Source: Psychrobacter sp. P2G3 (GTDB lineage: Bacteria; Pseudomonadota; Gammaproteobacteria; Pseudomonadales; Moraxellaceae). From it: a DNA stretch of 64,000 nucleotides. This document shows, one piece after another, positions 37,195 through 46,472 of the stretch. Within the stretch, counting starts at the first letter, position 1; every line of letters starts with the position of its first letter. The notes under the pieces are model-generated. The model was not told the DNA's origin, did not search any database, and saw only the letters and a list, made by a program, of their open reading frames with translations. The stretch covers positions 2,790,001-2,854,000 of the forward strand of contig NZ_CP012529.1 of assembly GCF_001593285.1 (NCBI RefSeq), read 5' to 3'. Made by a program: the position numbers and the translations under genes.

Positions 37195-39303
37195 CTACGC
37201 CATTGCAGAAGTGTGATCTTGAAAATCTTCTTCGTAATCATGCACTTGTTTGTCATCATTCGATATCTTAAAGCCCGTTACTGACTCTTGTAGAGCAGCG
37301 GCCATTTCACTCAACTCACCAACTGAACGTGCAGTTGCCATCGTTCCTGACGAGGTTTGCGAGGTAATATCTTGAATAATATTCATTGCATTAGAAATAT
37401 GACCAGCAGATTCTGCCTGTTGCTGCGCTGCGTTTGAGATGTTTTGGATTAGATCAGCCAAAGTATTAGAGACGCTTTGCACTTCTTCTAGTGCTTCGCC
37501 AGCATCTTTTGCTAGGCGTGCTCCGCGCACAACTTCCGAAGTTGTCGTTTCCATCGACATGACTGCTTCACTAGTATCCGCCTGAATGGTCTTAACTAGA
37601 GTTTCAATCTGCTTGGTTGCATTAGCTGAACGCTCAGCTAGACGCTGAACTTCATCAGCAACAACCGCAAAACCACGACCAGCATCACCAGCCATTGAAG
37701 CCTGGATAGCCGCGTTCAATGCCAAGACGTTGGTCTGGTCAGCAATATCGTTAATTAGACTTACAATATCGCCAATCTCTTGCGAAGATTCACCCAGACG
37801 TTTGATACGTTTTGAGGTTTCTTGAATCTGATCACGAATAACGTTCATACCTTCGATTGAACGCTGTACTACGTCTGCGCCGTTATAGGCAATAGCAACT
37901 GAGCGCTGGGCAACTGATGCAGACTCCGTCGCATTCGTCGATACTTGATCAATTGATATTGCCATCTCATTAATCGCAGCAGATACACTAGCAATCTCTT
38001 GTGCTTGATGCTCAGAAGCTTCAGCAAGTTCAACCGCATTCATCTGAGTCTGTCCAGAAGACTGAGAAACTCGTTCAGCTGTACTGTTAATCACTAATAC
38101 CAACTGGCGCAATTGGTCAATTGCGAAGTTTACTGAATCCGCGATAGCACCAGTGAAATCTTCAGATACTGTGGCATTAACAGTTAGATCACCTTCAGCT
38201 AAGTCACCTAGCTCATCAAGTAGGCGTAGAATAGCCATCTGGTTACGTTCGTTTTCTTCTTGGATCTGACGCGCACGCTCAGATTCAGTTTCTGCTTCTT
38301 GACGACGGCGAAGCGTTTCTTTTTCGATTAATATTCGCTCTGTACCACCATGCTGTTTTAACAGTTGCGATAGTGTGTATATTACGCCAAGCAGACCTAA
38401 CAGAAATATAATAGCAGGCCACATTACACCGGTACGTGTCAAAATATCACGATCGATACCTGCCAATCGTGCCTGAGTATTGGTCGCAAGCTCTCCTAAT
38501 GCACGGGCATTTTCACGCGACTCAATAGCTGGGCTATTCAACGCTGCAAGCTCTGCTGCCACAGGAGCAACTGCACTATTGAAAGTATCAGATATGTTTT
38601 GCAATGCTGGCAATAAACCACCATAGCTTTGCTGTTGCGCATTTAATGTTTGGGCAAATACCTCTGCTTGCTCCGAAAATTCCGCTGGCGTACCGTCAAT
38701 ACTACGAGTCAGTTTATCCATCTCAGTATACAAACGCTCAGCACGTAAGGTTTGAGTCTGCATATCACTGATGGCAGCAACAGGTATATTGGCTGCGACT
38801 GCTTGCTCTATAACTTGGCTATAGTCATCTTGCATCTGCTTGGTAGCTGTAGCGACGTTGTCTTTTAAGTCTTGTAGTGCATTTACATCATTACGGTGAC
38901 TTAGTACATAGTCGACCTTTTCTTTATTAGCTCGCCATTCGGTTTCAAGGTCACCAAAGACAGACTTGTTATCAGTGGCATTTTGTTGTGCTGAGGTCAA
39001 TGCCGCTTGATAACGTTGAACGTCGTTTTGTAAAGAATCATAAGCACTAGCGCTCACATCAGAGTCGCGCGAAAAAGTTGCATCATTGACGTTTTGCACA
39101 ATATTAGCTGCACTGACTTCTAATTGGTTGATGTCACTTAAGTAGTTACTTACTGTTGATAGCGTATTGATTAGCAAAACCAAGCAGGCCACACTCACTA
39201 AGGTAAAACCCCCTAATAAAACCTTCCATATGCTATTAGAATTTTTGATAGCTGGTACTTTTTGATTGGCACCAGTTGCAGGGCTTTTTGTAACATCACT
39301 CAT
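37195..39303 (-). CDS. pilJ: Methyl-accepting chemoreceptor PilJ
   Basis: A receptor of about 702 residues. Membrane segments are near 33-53 and 300-322, bracketing a helical periplasmic domain of about 250 residues with the PilJ-type repeat. The cytoplasmic part has a HAMP-like region and the chemoreceptor signaling tip with [18 protein letters not shown] followed by [18 protein letters not shown], characteristic of MCPs; the A-S-M-A-G variation of the usual E-A-A-R-A-G is typical of PilJ. The ATG at 39303 is chosen because AAGGA lies nine bases upstream; an ATG two codons earlier directly abuts the ribosome site. It senses surface contact through pili in Pseudomonas. Confidence 0.95.
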   Translation of the reverse strand: MSDVTKSPATGANQKVPAIKNSNSIWKVLLGGFTLVSVACLVLLINTLSTVSNYLSDINQLEVSAANIVQNVNDATFSRDSDVSASAYDSLQNDVQRYQAALTSAQQNATDNKSVFGDLETEWRANKEKVDYVLSHRNDVNALQDLKDNVATATKQMQDDYSQVIEQAVAANIPVAAISDMQTQTLRAERLYTEMDKLTRSIDGTPAEFSEQAEVFAQTLNAQQQSYGGLLPALQNISDTFNSAVAPVAAELAALNSPAIESRENARALGELATNTQARLAGIDRDILTRTGVMWPAIIFLLGLLGVIYTLSQLLKQHGGTERILIEKETLRRRQEAETESERARQIQEENERNQMAILRLLDELGDLAEGDLTVNATVSEDFTGAIADSVNFAIDQLRQLVLVINSTAERVSQSSGQTQMNAVELAEASEHQAQEIASVSAAINEMAISIDQVSTNATESASVAQRSVAIAYNGADVVQRSIEGMNVIRDQIQETSKRIKRLGESSQEIGDIVSLINDIADQTNVLALNAAIQASMAGDAGRGFAVVADEVQRLAERSANATKQIETLVKTIQADTSEAVMSMETTTSEVVRGARLAKDAGEALEEVQSVSNTLADLIQNISNAAQQQAESAGHISNAMNIIQDITSQTSSGTMATARSVGELSEMAAALQESVTGFKISNDDKQVHDYEEDFQDHTSAMA

Positions 39304-39443
39304 TGTGCTCATTCCTTTCAAACAGTCGTCTAAGTCGTATCATGTCTGACGTTGTTAATGATCATCAGCTAATGACAGCTCTCTATTAGTCATTGGCAAA
39401 ACTTTTATTAATAAGGTTTCTATTAATAAAATCCTTCTCAATG

Positions 39444-39468
39444 CTGACATATCATCTTGGTATGTCAG
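39444..39468 (-). other. Hairpin between pilI and pilJ
   Basis: CTGACATA and TATGTCAG form a perfect 8-base dyad with a 9-base loop in the 249-base gap between pilI and pilJ, next to two direct copies of TATTAATAA. There is no T run beside it, so a processing or attenuation element is more likely than a full terminator. Confidence 0.45.
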
Positions 39469-39552
39469 TCGTTATTACCTTATTTGGCTCTTGTTAAGCT
39501 CTATAAATTTAGTAGCAAATATCAAGTGATTATTGCTATCTACAATATTTAT

Positions 39553-40080
39553 TTATATTGCAGCATCAATATAGTCTAGGTCTCGTGCCAGCATGCTTGG
39601 CATAAAAACATACCAATCTTGACTGTCTTTAAAAAATTTACCATGGTTGTAAGGAGCAAACGGTGAGCTACTATCGATAGCCTCAGCACGATACTGGCTA
39701 CGAGTAAACTGTTCGATACCAATGACTCTATCGACTAATAAACCCGAAAATACTGAGCTGTGATCTATAACTATCACTTTACGTTGACTCTTTTGCTGCT
39801 GACTAGGGATTTGCAAGAATTGCGCCAAGTCCGTTATTGGCAGTAGACGTCCTCGGACGTTAGCAATGCCTAGCATCCAAGGTTGTACCAATGGCATACT
39901 GGTATATTCTGGCATGGCCAGCACTTCAGATACTTCACCCATTGGAGCGACCAAACGCTGTCCACCAATCTCAAAAACTATGCCACGCCAGTCATATACT
40001 TGACCACCTTGACGACCACTGCTGCGTGCACGGGCCAGATCAGCTAAGCGTAAAAGCTCGATAAATCCTTTAGAAGCCAC
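39553..40080 (-). CDS. pilI: CheW-like coupling protein PilI
   Basis: A 175-residue single-domain CheW protein. WRGIVFEIGGQRLVAPMGEVSEVL, PLVQPWMLGIANVRGRLLPITDLAQFL and VIGIEQFTRSQYR follow the CheW order. It links PilJ to ChpA. Its start lies three bases after pilH, so the two are co-translated. The N-terminal 28 residues (LLRLADLARARSSGRQGGQ) before the fold are common in PilI. Confidence 0.95.
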   Translation of the reverse strand: MASKGFIELLRLADLARARSSGRQGGQVYDWRGIVFEIGGQRLVAPMGEVSEVLAMPEYTSMPLVQPWMLGIANVRGRLLPITDLAQFLQIPSQQQKSQRKVIVIDHSSVFSGLLVDRVIGIEQFTRSQYRAEAIDSSSPFAPYNHGKFFKDSQDWYVFMPSMLARDLDYIDAAI

Positions 40081-40083
40081 AAT

Positions 40084-40446
40084 TTACTCCGTTACTGTAC
40101 GGATAACGCGTACAAGTTCAGCTTCATCGACCGGCTTGGTTAAATATTCTTTAGCACCTTGACGCTTACCCCAAACTCGATCAGTTTCTTGATTCTTAGT
40201 ACTTATAATTACGACAGGAATATGAGCAGTTGTCTTACCGCGTGTGATTTTACGAGTCGCTTGAAAACCATTCATTTCAGGCATAACTACATCCATCAAC
40301 ACCACATCTGGCAAGTGTTCAGCAGCCATTAAACAGCCTTTTTCGCCATTAGTCGCTTCTAATATTTGAAAGTTATTTTTCGTCAGTATGTCGCGAAACT
40401 TTGCCATTTCAGATGGCGAATCATCTATGACCAACACAGTTGTCAT
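40084..40446 (-). CDS. pilH: Response regulator PilH
   Basis: A 120-residue stand-alone receiver (CheY-like). VLVIDDSPSEM holds the acidic pocket, VVLMDVVMPEMNGFQ the phosphorylation aspartate, VIISTKN the threonine/serine position and EYLTKPVDE the lysine. The ATG at 40446 is chosen since AAGGA stands six bases upstream; a longer start adds nine residues. In Pseudomonas PilH acts as phosphate sink or drives pilus retraction, opposing PilG. Confidence 0.95.
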   Translation of the reverse strand: MTTVLVIDDSPSEMAKFRDILTKNNFQILEATNGEKGCLMAAEHLPDVVLMDVVMPEMNGFQATRKITRGKTTAHIPVVIISTKNQETDRVWGKRQGAKEYLTKPVDEAELVRVIRTVTE

Positions 40447-40628
40447 GGTTATTCCTTTTATTGTCAAGGTCATCCGTCAGGACAAGTTGGAACCAACTAA
40501 ATAATGTAGCAAGTGATATATTTCGCTTTTTCAAAAACCATCTAATCAAGCTGTCACTATCTACTAGCCATTGTTGGTTCTTATGTATTTAATATCGATA
40601 GTTTTTTATACTAGTTCAGAGTCGTTAA

Positions 40629-41009
40629 TTACGAGCGATATTGATTAATCGTCTCAAATAGCTCATCTTTACTAAAAGGCTTAGTAAGATACTCATCAGA
40701 ACCAACAATACGGCCTCGTGCTTTATCAAACAGTCCATCTTTTGAGGACAACATGATCACCGGTGTACTTGCATAATCAGGGTTATTTTTGATCAATGCG
40801 CAGGTCTGATAACCATCAAGGCGTGGCATCATAATATCGACAAAAATTATGTCAGGATTATTATCCACAATCTTTGCGAGTGCATCAAAGCCATCAATTG
40901 CAGTAACGACTTCACAGCCAGCTTTTTGCAATAAAGTCTCAGCGGTACGACGAATGGTTTTTGAGTCATCAATAACCATGACCTTTAACCCTTCAAAATT
41001 ATTTTCCAT
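40629..41009 (-). CDS. pilG: Response regulator PilG
   Basis: A 126-residue CheY-like receiver. KVMVIDDSKTIRRTAETLLQKAGCEV is the PilG beginning, IIFVDIMMPRLDGYQTC has the phosphoacceptor aspartate, and EYLTKPFSKDEL the conserved lysine. It is the first gene of the pilGHIJK-chpA cluster. AGGAAAGTAATA lies before the ATG. The 182-base gap to pilH is unusual in being long for this operon. PilG promotes pilus extension and adenylate cyclase activation in Pseudomonas. Confidence 0.95.
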   Translation of the reverse strand: MENNFEGLKVMVIDDSKTIRRTAETLLQKAGCEVVTAIDGFDALAKIVDNNPDIIFVDIMMPRLDGYQTCALIKNNPDYASTPVIMLSSKDGLFDKARGRIVGSDEYLTKPFSKDELFETINQYRS

Positions 41010-41045
41010 TATTACTTTCCTATGAATAAATATTTATTCTTGACA

Positions 41046-41305
41046 TGGTTGTTACTTACTATTCGATAAACACTTACTTTAACGGTAGCTGCGGTAAGTA
41101 CTTCTCTTATCTAATGAAGCCAACTTCTAATCTTACTTTTATAATTAATATCCATCATTTGTCGGATAAATATTTCAATCTAATTTGTAACTACAATGTA
41201 TCAATTAAGTATCTGATGCTCGTTTTAACATAGTCTACCTAGGTTTTCCAGTTATTCAGACCACGTATATAATAATTCGGACGGTTGACATAACCGCCTT
41301 TTTTT
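41046..41305 (+). ncRNA. Possible small RNA ending at an orphan terminator
   Basis: A plus-strand terminator lies upstream of the promoter of the next gene and downstream of no plus-strand gene for more than 14 kb. A transcript starting after the TTGACA at 41040 would be about 240 bases long. The -10 is poor (GATAAA region near 41065). This is a hypothesis from sequence layout only. Confidence 0.2.
41279..41305 (+). terminator. Orphan intrinsic terminator on the plus strand
   Basis: GG-A-CGGTT pairs with AACCG-CC (seven pairs with one bulged A, five-base loop) and runs straight into seven T residues. It does not follow a recognised gene. Confidence 0.65.
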
Positions 41306-41441
41306 ATCTTTTGTGGTAAGAACAATTTTCGTGTATCTACTCTAGCTATATCATTGATAGCTGTAGTCCAGCTAAGCAGTATAGATATCGCACCTTCTAT
41401 GATTTATCTATATAATAAAATGACGTTTACCATAGCGATTG

Positions 41442-42788
41442 ATGACAATGCATATAAGACTTATTAAGTATTGCAAGAACTGTGCCTTATTATTAAGCAC
41501 TTTACTTATAGTTGCTTGCCAACCTCCAGCACCTGTGGACAATCAACAACCTAATAAGGATAGTGAGCAGGCAGACTCGCCTATTATCTACGGTGTTGAT
41601 AGTGTCACTATGGCATCCGATTATATTTTGAACATCAAACCCTCACGCTATCAGCCAAGCCTTGGTTTACAAGGTGTTATCAACCCTATTAAACAGTCAC
41701 GTTTTGTCGCAGCACAAGACGTAATCGTGCAAAAAACATTAGTATCAGAGGGTCAGTGGGTAGAAAAAGGCATGCCTTTATTAATTTTAAAGCGTCAATC
41801 ATCTACTGATGAGACAGTCAATACTGCTACGAGCAATGAGCAACAAGAGGCTGAAACTACTGCTGGCACTGCAAAACAACCAGCTAATATACAGCAGGGT
41901 GATAAGACCAATAGTGACAATGAGGGAAAAGCATCCAAAAATCTGTCTAAAGTGGCTGAACAGTTAACCACGAACAACAATAAACCAGCTGATAACGTAG
42001 CTTTAGCAGATGATGACCCAGCAGGTAGCGTAGCTACTAACAAGAATATAGTTACTGACAAGAATTTAACAATTAGCAAAAATATAGATAACAGCGTAAA
42101 TAGTGAAAAGATTGATACTAGTCAAGACATAGCTCTTACAGAGCAATCCGCACAATTAAAGCTGTCAGCACAGTCAGTCGTTGTACGGGCTAGCTTTTCA
42201 GGCCGCGTCAATAAATTATATGTAAAAACCGCCCAACAGGTTGGTGCTCGCACACCCCTATTGCGTTTAGGTGATGACAAAGATTTGCATTTTATAGCTA
42301 CGCTTCCTCTCAAGACTAAGTCTCAACTCTCAGTTGGACAAACTGTGAACTTTACAGCTAAGGATTTGCCAGAGCAGTTTGTGGGTCAAGTCAGCAAGCT
42401 AGTCGCTAGTAACCAACCTGATAAACTGCGGGTTTATGTTAATGTAGTCAAAAATGAAGCAAGTCGCGATAAACTCAAACCTGATATGGTCGTTTCTGGG
42501 CGAGTCAATTATGGACAGATAGAAGTCGGTACTATTGTGCCTGAACATGGTATCCACGATGTAGATCTATCAGTACTAAAAAAATCGCCTTATCAATCGC
42601 TTATGCCCCTCACTGCGAATGTTTGGATCATTAAACAAGATCAGCGTTTGACTCGCCTACCAGTAGAGGTGATTAAGTACGATCCTAGCACTGATCAATA
42701 TTTAGTCGCTGGAATCAGTAATGACAGTTTAATTTGTCTAGCAGACTTACCTATAGAGTCAGTTGGTAAAAAAGTAATCGTTTCATAA
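41442..42788 (+). CDS. Efflux-type periplasmic adaptor lipoprotein (HlyD/MFP family)
   Basis: A protein of about 448 residues with a lipoprotein signal ending in IVAC. GLQGVINPIKQSRFVAAQDVIVQKTLVSEGQWVEKGMPLLIL is the first half of the lipoyl/barrel-sandwich domain of membrane fusion proteins, and VVVRASFSGRVNKLYVKTAQQVGARTPLLRL is the second half. Between them, where an alpha-hairpin normally sits, lie about 120 residues that are Asn/Asp/Thr/Lys-rich and look disordered. A beta-barrel domain follows (HFIATLPLKTKSQLSVGQTVNF). No RND or ABC pump gene is adjacent, so its partner is elsewhere or unknown. A TATAAT lies 26 bases upstream of the ATG; the start could be two codons further on. Confidence 0.8.
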   Translation: MTMHIRLIKYCKNCALLLSTLLIVACQPPAPVDNQQPNKDSEQADSPIIYGVDSVTMASDYILNIKPSRYQPSLGLQGVINPIKQSRFVAAQDVIVQKTLVSEGQWVEKGMPLLILKRQSSTDETVNTATSNEQQEAETTAGTAKQPANIQQGDKTNSDNEGKASKNLSKVAEQLTTNNNKPADNVALADDDPAGSVATNKNIVTDKNLTISKNIDNSVNSEKIDTSQDIALTEQSAQLKLSAQSVVVRASFSGRVNKLYVKTAQQVGARTPLLRLGDDKDLHFIATLPLKTKSQLSVGQTVNFTAKDLPEQFVGQVSKLVASNQPDKLRVYVNVVKNEASRDKLKPDMVVSGRVNYGQIEVGTIVPEHGIHDVDLSVLKKSPYQSLMPLTANVWIIKQDQRLTRLPVEVIKYDPSTDQYLVAGISNDSLICLADLPIESVGKKVIVS

Positions 42789-43194
42789 ATACGCTATTTG
42801 CAAATACCTTGCTCATCGTAGAAAGAGTAATAATGAAGGTTATATCCAACGGATAGTTCGATCTCAACATATAAATATTAGAATAAATCGTCAATCACGC
42901 TATATGATTCTTTGTATTGCCACTTCTTTAATATGGCTGGTAGCAGTTGGCTTATAAGCAGCAGTAATTACATAATGAGTTACATTGTGTAGAAACATTA
43001 ACAAAGCGTGTCTTGTGTGGTAAGGCCTAAGTTAGGCAAAATAGACACAGTAACATTTGTAATGCGCATTTTTTTGATGACTTTTATAAAATATATTGGT
43101 TTATATCTTGGAAAAATTAAAAAGATAACAATTACCATTAAAACAACTATTACTAAATAATTATTAAATAACGACCACTACTAAAGGACAGCTC
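42789..43194. promoter_or_regulatory. Intergenic region with palindrome GCCTAA-G-TTAGGC
   Basis: A 406-base AT-rich spacer. A perfect 13-base palindrome (GCCTAA, one base, TTAGGC) lies at 43025-43037, about 158 bases before the response regulator gene. It is a candidate operator. Nothing coding is visible. Confidence 0.4.
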
Positions 43195-43917
43195 ATGAGT
43201 AAACAGATTCTGTTAATTGAAGACGATCCGGATTTGGCTGAATTGATTAGCGATTACCTGACAATGAACTATTATGACGTTCATCATGCAGGGCTCGGTC
43301 AAGAAGGCCTTGATATCCTAGACACTAAAGAACGTGATATAGATTTGGTAGTGCTAGATTTGATGTTACCCGATATGGATGGCATGCAAGTTTGCCAAAA
43401 GATACGCGGCAACAAAAACAACATGACCAATAAAGTTCCTATTATCATGCTTACCGCAAAAGGTGACACGACAGATCGCGTATTGGGTCTAGAGATGGGC
43501 GCTGACGATTACATTGCTAAGCCTTTTGAGCCTCGTGAACTGCTAGCTCGTATTCGCGCTGTTATTCGTCGCCATGAGCAACCAAATCAAGCTGACAGCC
43601 AGTCTGATAGCTTAACCTTTGGACGTTTGAGCGTATTCCCTGATAGCCATGAAGTGACGATTGATGAGCAGCCAGTACGTCTAACGACTCATCAGTTTCA
43701 GCTATTACATTACTTTGCCACTCATTCTGGTAAAGTACTCAATCGTGAGCAGTTATGGCAAGCTATGCCAAATGATGACAGCTCTGATAACATCGATCGT
43801 GCGATCGACGTGCACATCTCACGTCTGCGTGCACTTATTGAAGACAATCCACGCCAGCCAAAACGCATTATTACCGTACGCGGCGTTGGTTATCAATTTG
43901 CCACCGATCAGGTCTAA
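43195..43917 (+). CDS. OmpR/PhoB-family response regulator
   Basis: A 240-residue two-domain regulator. The receiver has IEDD (residues 8-11), the phosphoacceptor Asp55 in VVLDLMLPDMDG, the threonine in IIMLTAKGD and the lysine in YIAKPFEP. The C-terminal winged helix (about 140-235) contains RLTTHQFQLLHYFATHSGKVLNREQLW and the recognition helix AIDVHISRLRALIEDNP with RGVGYQF. AAAGGA precedes the ATG. It is followed 132 bases later by a sensor kinase, its likely partner. I cannot say which named system it is; RstA and BfmR are possible relatives. Confidence 0.93.
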   Translation: MSKQILLIEDDPDLAELISDYLTMNYYDVHHAGLGQEGLDILDTKERDIDLVVLDLMLPDMDGMQVCQKIRGNKNNMTNKVPIIMLTAKGDTTDRVLGLEMGADDYIAKPFEPRELLARIRAVIRRHEQPNQADSQSDSLTFGRLSVFPDSHEVTIDEQPVRLTTHQFQLLHYFATHSGKVLNREQLWQAMPNDDSSDNIDRAIDVHISRLRALIEDNPRQPKRIITVRGVGYQFATDQV

Positions 43918-43977
43918 TCCAGCATAAAGTCTGTCAGTTCGTTTTAAATAAACTCTGAAAGTAATGAGCAGACGAAA

Positions 43978-44008
43978 AATAGCCATCACGCCTACCGTGG
44001 TGGCTATT
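43978..44008 (+). other. Hairpin between response regulator and kinase genes
   Basis: AATAGCCATCACG and CGTGGTGGCTATT pair over 13 positions (one G-T wobble) with a five-base loop. No T run follows, so it may stabilise or attenuate rather than terminate the transcript into the kinase gene. Confidence 0.6.
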
Positions 44009-44049
44009 GCTAATCATCGATATGAGTGTTTGATAATAGAGAGCATTTA

Positions 44050-46137
44050 ATGCAGCAGTTGGGTTTTCGCTCCGTATTTGCAAAACTATTTGCCAGTGTC
44101 ATGCTGGCACTTATTTTGTTTGCAGTAGCTATGGTGCTATTGACGCAGCTTGTCCATGACAAGAACGCAGGTATCCGCTCAGAAGTTGTGGCAACACAAA
44201 TACTTGGACAGATTGACCCCTTTTTGCATGAATTAAATACGGCTATTAGCAAAAACAATCGACTGCAAGCACGCTTTATGTTAGCTGTGGTCAAAAAAAG
44301 TTTTGATATTTTTGATGAATCATTGCAAGCCAAAATGGGCCTATACGACAGTCAAGGTCGCCTGCTTATGCAGACGGACAATAGTGATCTGCCGTTAGAG
44401 CTACCTGCAACGCCTTCTCTATTAACTCTAATATTCCCATCTTTTTCAGACACACCTCCTACTCAGCAAGCCCAAGTCTATAGCAGCACTGGTTACACAC
44501 TGCTATATGAGTCACGTTTGGTGCCGAAAAAGCCTGCGTTATCTGCTGCCTTAAACTTATTCACTGGTACGCTGCTATTGCTTATGATTATGGCAGGCGC
44601 GCTATGGTGGATTGCACGTTCAATGACATGGCGTATTAACCATATGAGCCAGCAGATGAGTCAGCTTGGTGATGGTGACTTTACTGTACGTGTCAATAGT
44701 CGCGGTAATGATGAGATTGCTTTGCTCGCGCGTGGGTTTAACCAAGCCGCTCAAAAAATAGAGCATCTTATTGATGCCAATAATTTATTACTAGCACATG
44801 CCTCACACGAGCTACGTACACCTATTACTCGCATTCGCCTACAAATTGAAATGATGGATATGCTTGCAGGCTCGATGCCAAAGGATACGAAAGCGAAGTT
44901 TGATAAACGGGCGCAAGCGATCAATCGCGACTTATCAGGGCTTAACGATTTAGTTGAAAGTATACTTTTAGTCAGTCGTCTCGATGCTGGCCATGCGATG
45001 CAGCAAGTTGAGCGCGTAGATTTTTATGATTTAGTTAACCAAGAGCGTCAACATTATCCAGAAGCAACCTTAATTGGTGAGCACATTGTGATTGATGGTC
45101 AACCGCCGATGTTGACTCATCTCATTCGTAACCTATTGAATAACGCCATGCTACATGGTGTTCCGCCAGTCACTATTTTGCTTTATGGCGTGCAAACTCT
45201 TGAAGAGGCAGATACCCTACCTGAATATCTATTACATTCGTTAGTATGCAGTAGCTTTGCTGACTATAGTCGCTCAAATTATGACAAGCATCTCGACGTG
45301 ACAGGGCAATCGAAAGACAACCAAAACGTTAATTTAATTCAGGTAAAGTCTGAGCTTGAAACGCCAACCGATGTATCAGAGCCGTTAGATGTGTTACCGA
45401 CACCTGTCATTTTTCGAAATGGTGAAACGCTTGCTGAGCATAATAACAAAGAGCACGGTGGAAAGAATAATAGTGATGATGAAGCCGAGCAATCGCAGGC
45501 TATATCTAATAATGGTAGCAACCGTAATCAAATAACTGATGCCCTAGCACCAACTATTAGTGATAAGACACTTCAAAATGGTCATAGCAAACTTAGCTCT
45601 GATCTGGCTGATAGAATTAAAAGAATGATTTGGAATATCGTTCCAGACTCACAACAACACTCCACAAATGATGGACTGAGTATCGCTAATATCAAGTCCG
45701 TCACTGATAAGCCTGCAACGACTAAATCTATAAATGACAAGGTTAGCAACAAAGGTAAAATAACTAAAGCCAGCAATGACCAGAATACCGATGGTGATAG
45801 TGAATCTAATAGCACACCGCGTAAAGAAAGCTTATTTAAAAAGCATCTAAAAAAATCTAAGTCTGAAGATGAGCGCCCTTTGCCAAAATATGCAGTACTC
45901 GCGGTTATTGACGAAGGTGCAGGTATTCCAGAAGACAAACGTGAAGATATCTTTAGTCCGTTTGTACGCTTGCAGCAAAAAAACAAGGGCTCGGGTCTAG
46001 GCTTATCGCTAGTATCGCAAATTGTTACTGCCCATCAAGGTCATATCGTTACTGATACTATTAACGGTCATACTAGGTTTTTGGTAGTGATTCCAGTCAA
46101 ACATGACCCTCATCGCAGCCATGATAACCATAGTTAG
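44050..46137 (+). CDS. Sensor histidine kinase with large insert in the ATPase domain
   Basis: A kinase of about 695 residues. Membrane segments lie near 7-30 and about 175-195, flanking a periplasmic domain of about 145 residues, then a HAMP domain (INHMSQQMSQLGDGDFTVRV). The H-box is LLAHASHELRTPITRIRLQIE (His about residue 254). The N-box LTHLIRNLLNNAMLHG is near 356. The next ATPase motif, VIDEGAGIPEDKREDIFSPF, comes only near 617, followed by GSGLGLSLV. About 230 residues between are Ser/Asn/Asp/Lys-rich with no domain I recognise; normally this gap is about 30 residues. GAGAG precedes the ATG; an in-frame GTG eight codons upstream is the alternative. It pairs with the regulator just before it. 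Confidence 0.9.
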   Translation: MQQLGFRSVFAKLFASVMLALILFAVAMVLLTQLVHDKNAGIRSEVVATQILGQIDPFLHELNTAISKNNRLQARFMLAVVKKSFDIFDESLQAKMGLYDSQGRLLMQTDNSDLPLELPATPSLLTLIFPSFSDTPPTQQAQVYSSTGYTLLYESRLVPKKPALSAALNLFTGTLLLLMIMAGALWWIARSMTWRINHMSQQMSQLGDGDFTVRVNSRGNDEIALLARGFNQAAQKIEHLIDANNLLLAHASHELRTPITRIRLQIEMMDMLAGSMPKDTKAKFDKRAQAINRDLSGLNDLVESILLVSRLDAGHAMQQVERVDFYDLVNQERQHYPEATLIGEHIVIDGQPPMLTHLIRNLLNNAMLHGVPPVTILLYGVQTLEEADTLPEYLLHSLVCSSFADYSRSNYDKHLDVTGQSKDNQNVNLIQVKSELETPTDVSEPLDVLPTPVIFRNGETLAEHNNKEHGGKNNSDDEAEQSQAISNNGSNRNQITDALAPTISDKTLQNGHSKLSSDLADRIKRMIWNIVPDSQQHSTNDGLSIANIKSVTDKPATTKSINDKVSNKGKITKASNDQNTDGDSESNSTPRKESLFKKHLKKSKSEDERPLPKYAVLAVIDEGAGIPEDKREDIFSPFVRLQQKNKGSGLGLSLVSQIVTAHQGHIVTDTINGHTRFLVVIPVKHDPHRSHDNHS

Positions 46138-46472
46138 TTACATGATTAGTAAGTAGGCAGTAAATGACTAACTCATTGACTGCTTTTACAAGTTTGGCGG
46201 CAATATAATATTACCTCTTTAATTCCTTGTCCTTATTTACATACTATCCAACCCTCAATCTCAACTATAATCTTTTACATGCCGTAGTACGTATTACTGC
46301 TAATAGCTATCTTGTTATAAGACAGTCATGAATCTGCATATCCAAAACGCCTATAAATATGCTATATTACCGCCCCTTATTATATTGTTATTGGCATAGA
46401 TTCGACGCTGTCATCGAGCAATAGTATATCGATGTTACAACCGCTACCTTATTTACTAATTTTGAGCATTCC
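46138..46472. other. Intergenic region upstream of metN
   Basis: A 335-base AT-rich stretch with no gene or riboswitch I can recognise. A TATGCTATATT segment near 46357 is a plausible -10 region for metNIQ. Confidence 0.45.

Larger units (their letters stand above)
41010..41441. other. Intergenic region pilG - efflux adaptor
   Basis: A divergent gap of 432 bases. On the plus strand a TTGACA hexamer lies at 41040-41045, a canonical terminator at 41279-41305, and a TATAAT at 41411-41416 just before the adaptor gene. No open frame with a ribosome site is convincing. Confidence 0.5.

Noticed and set aside
41045..41233. 62-residue frame in the pilG upstream region
   Set aside because: Starts inside the TTGACA hexamer, has no ribosome site and an AT-driven composition.
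45582..45986. 134-residue frame antisense to the kinase insert
   Set aside because: Ser/Leu-rich as expected from the reverse of an Asn/Asp/Lys-rich insert; no independent support.
46138..46472. SAM or S-box type riboswitch before metN
   Set aside because: No conserved leader helices or terminator switch are visible.
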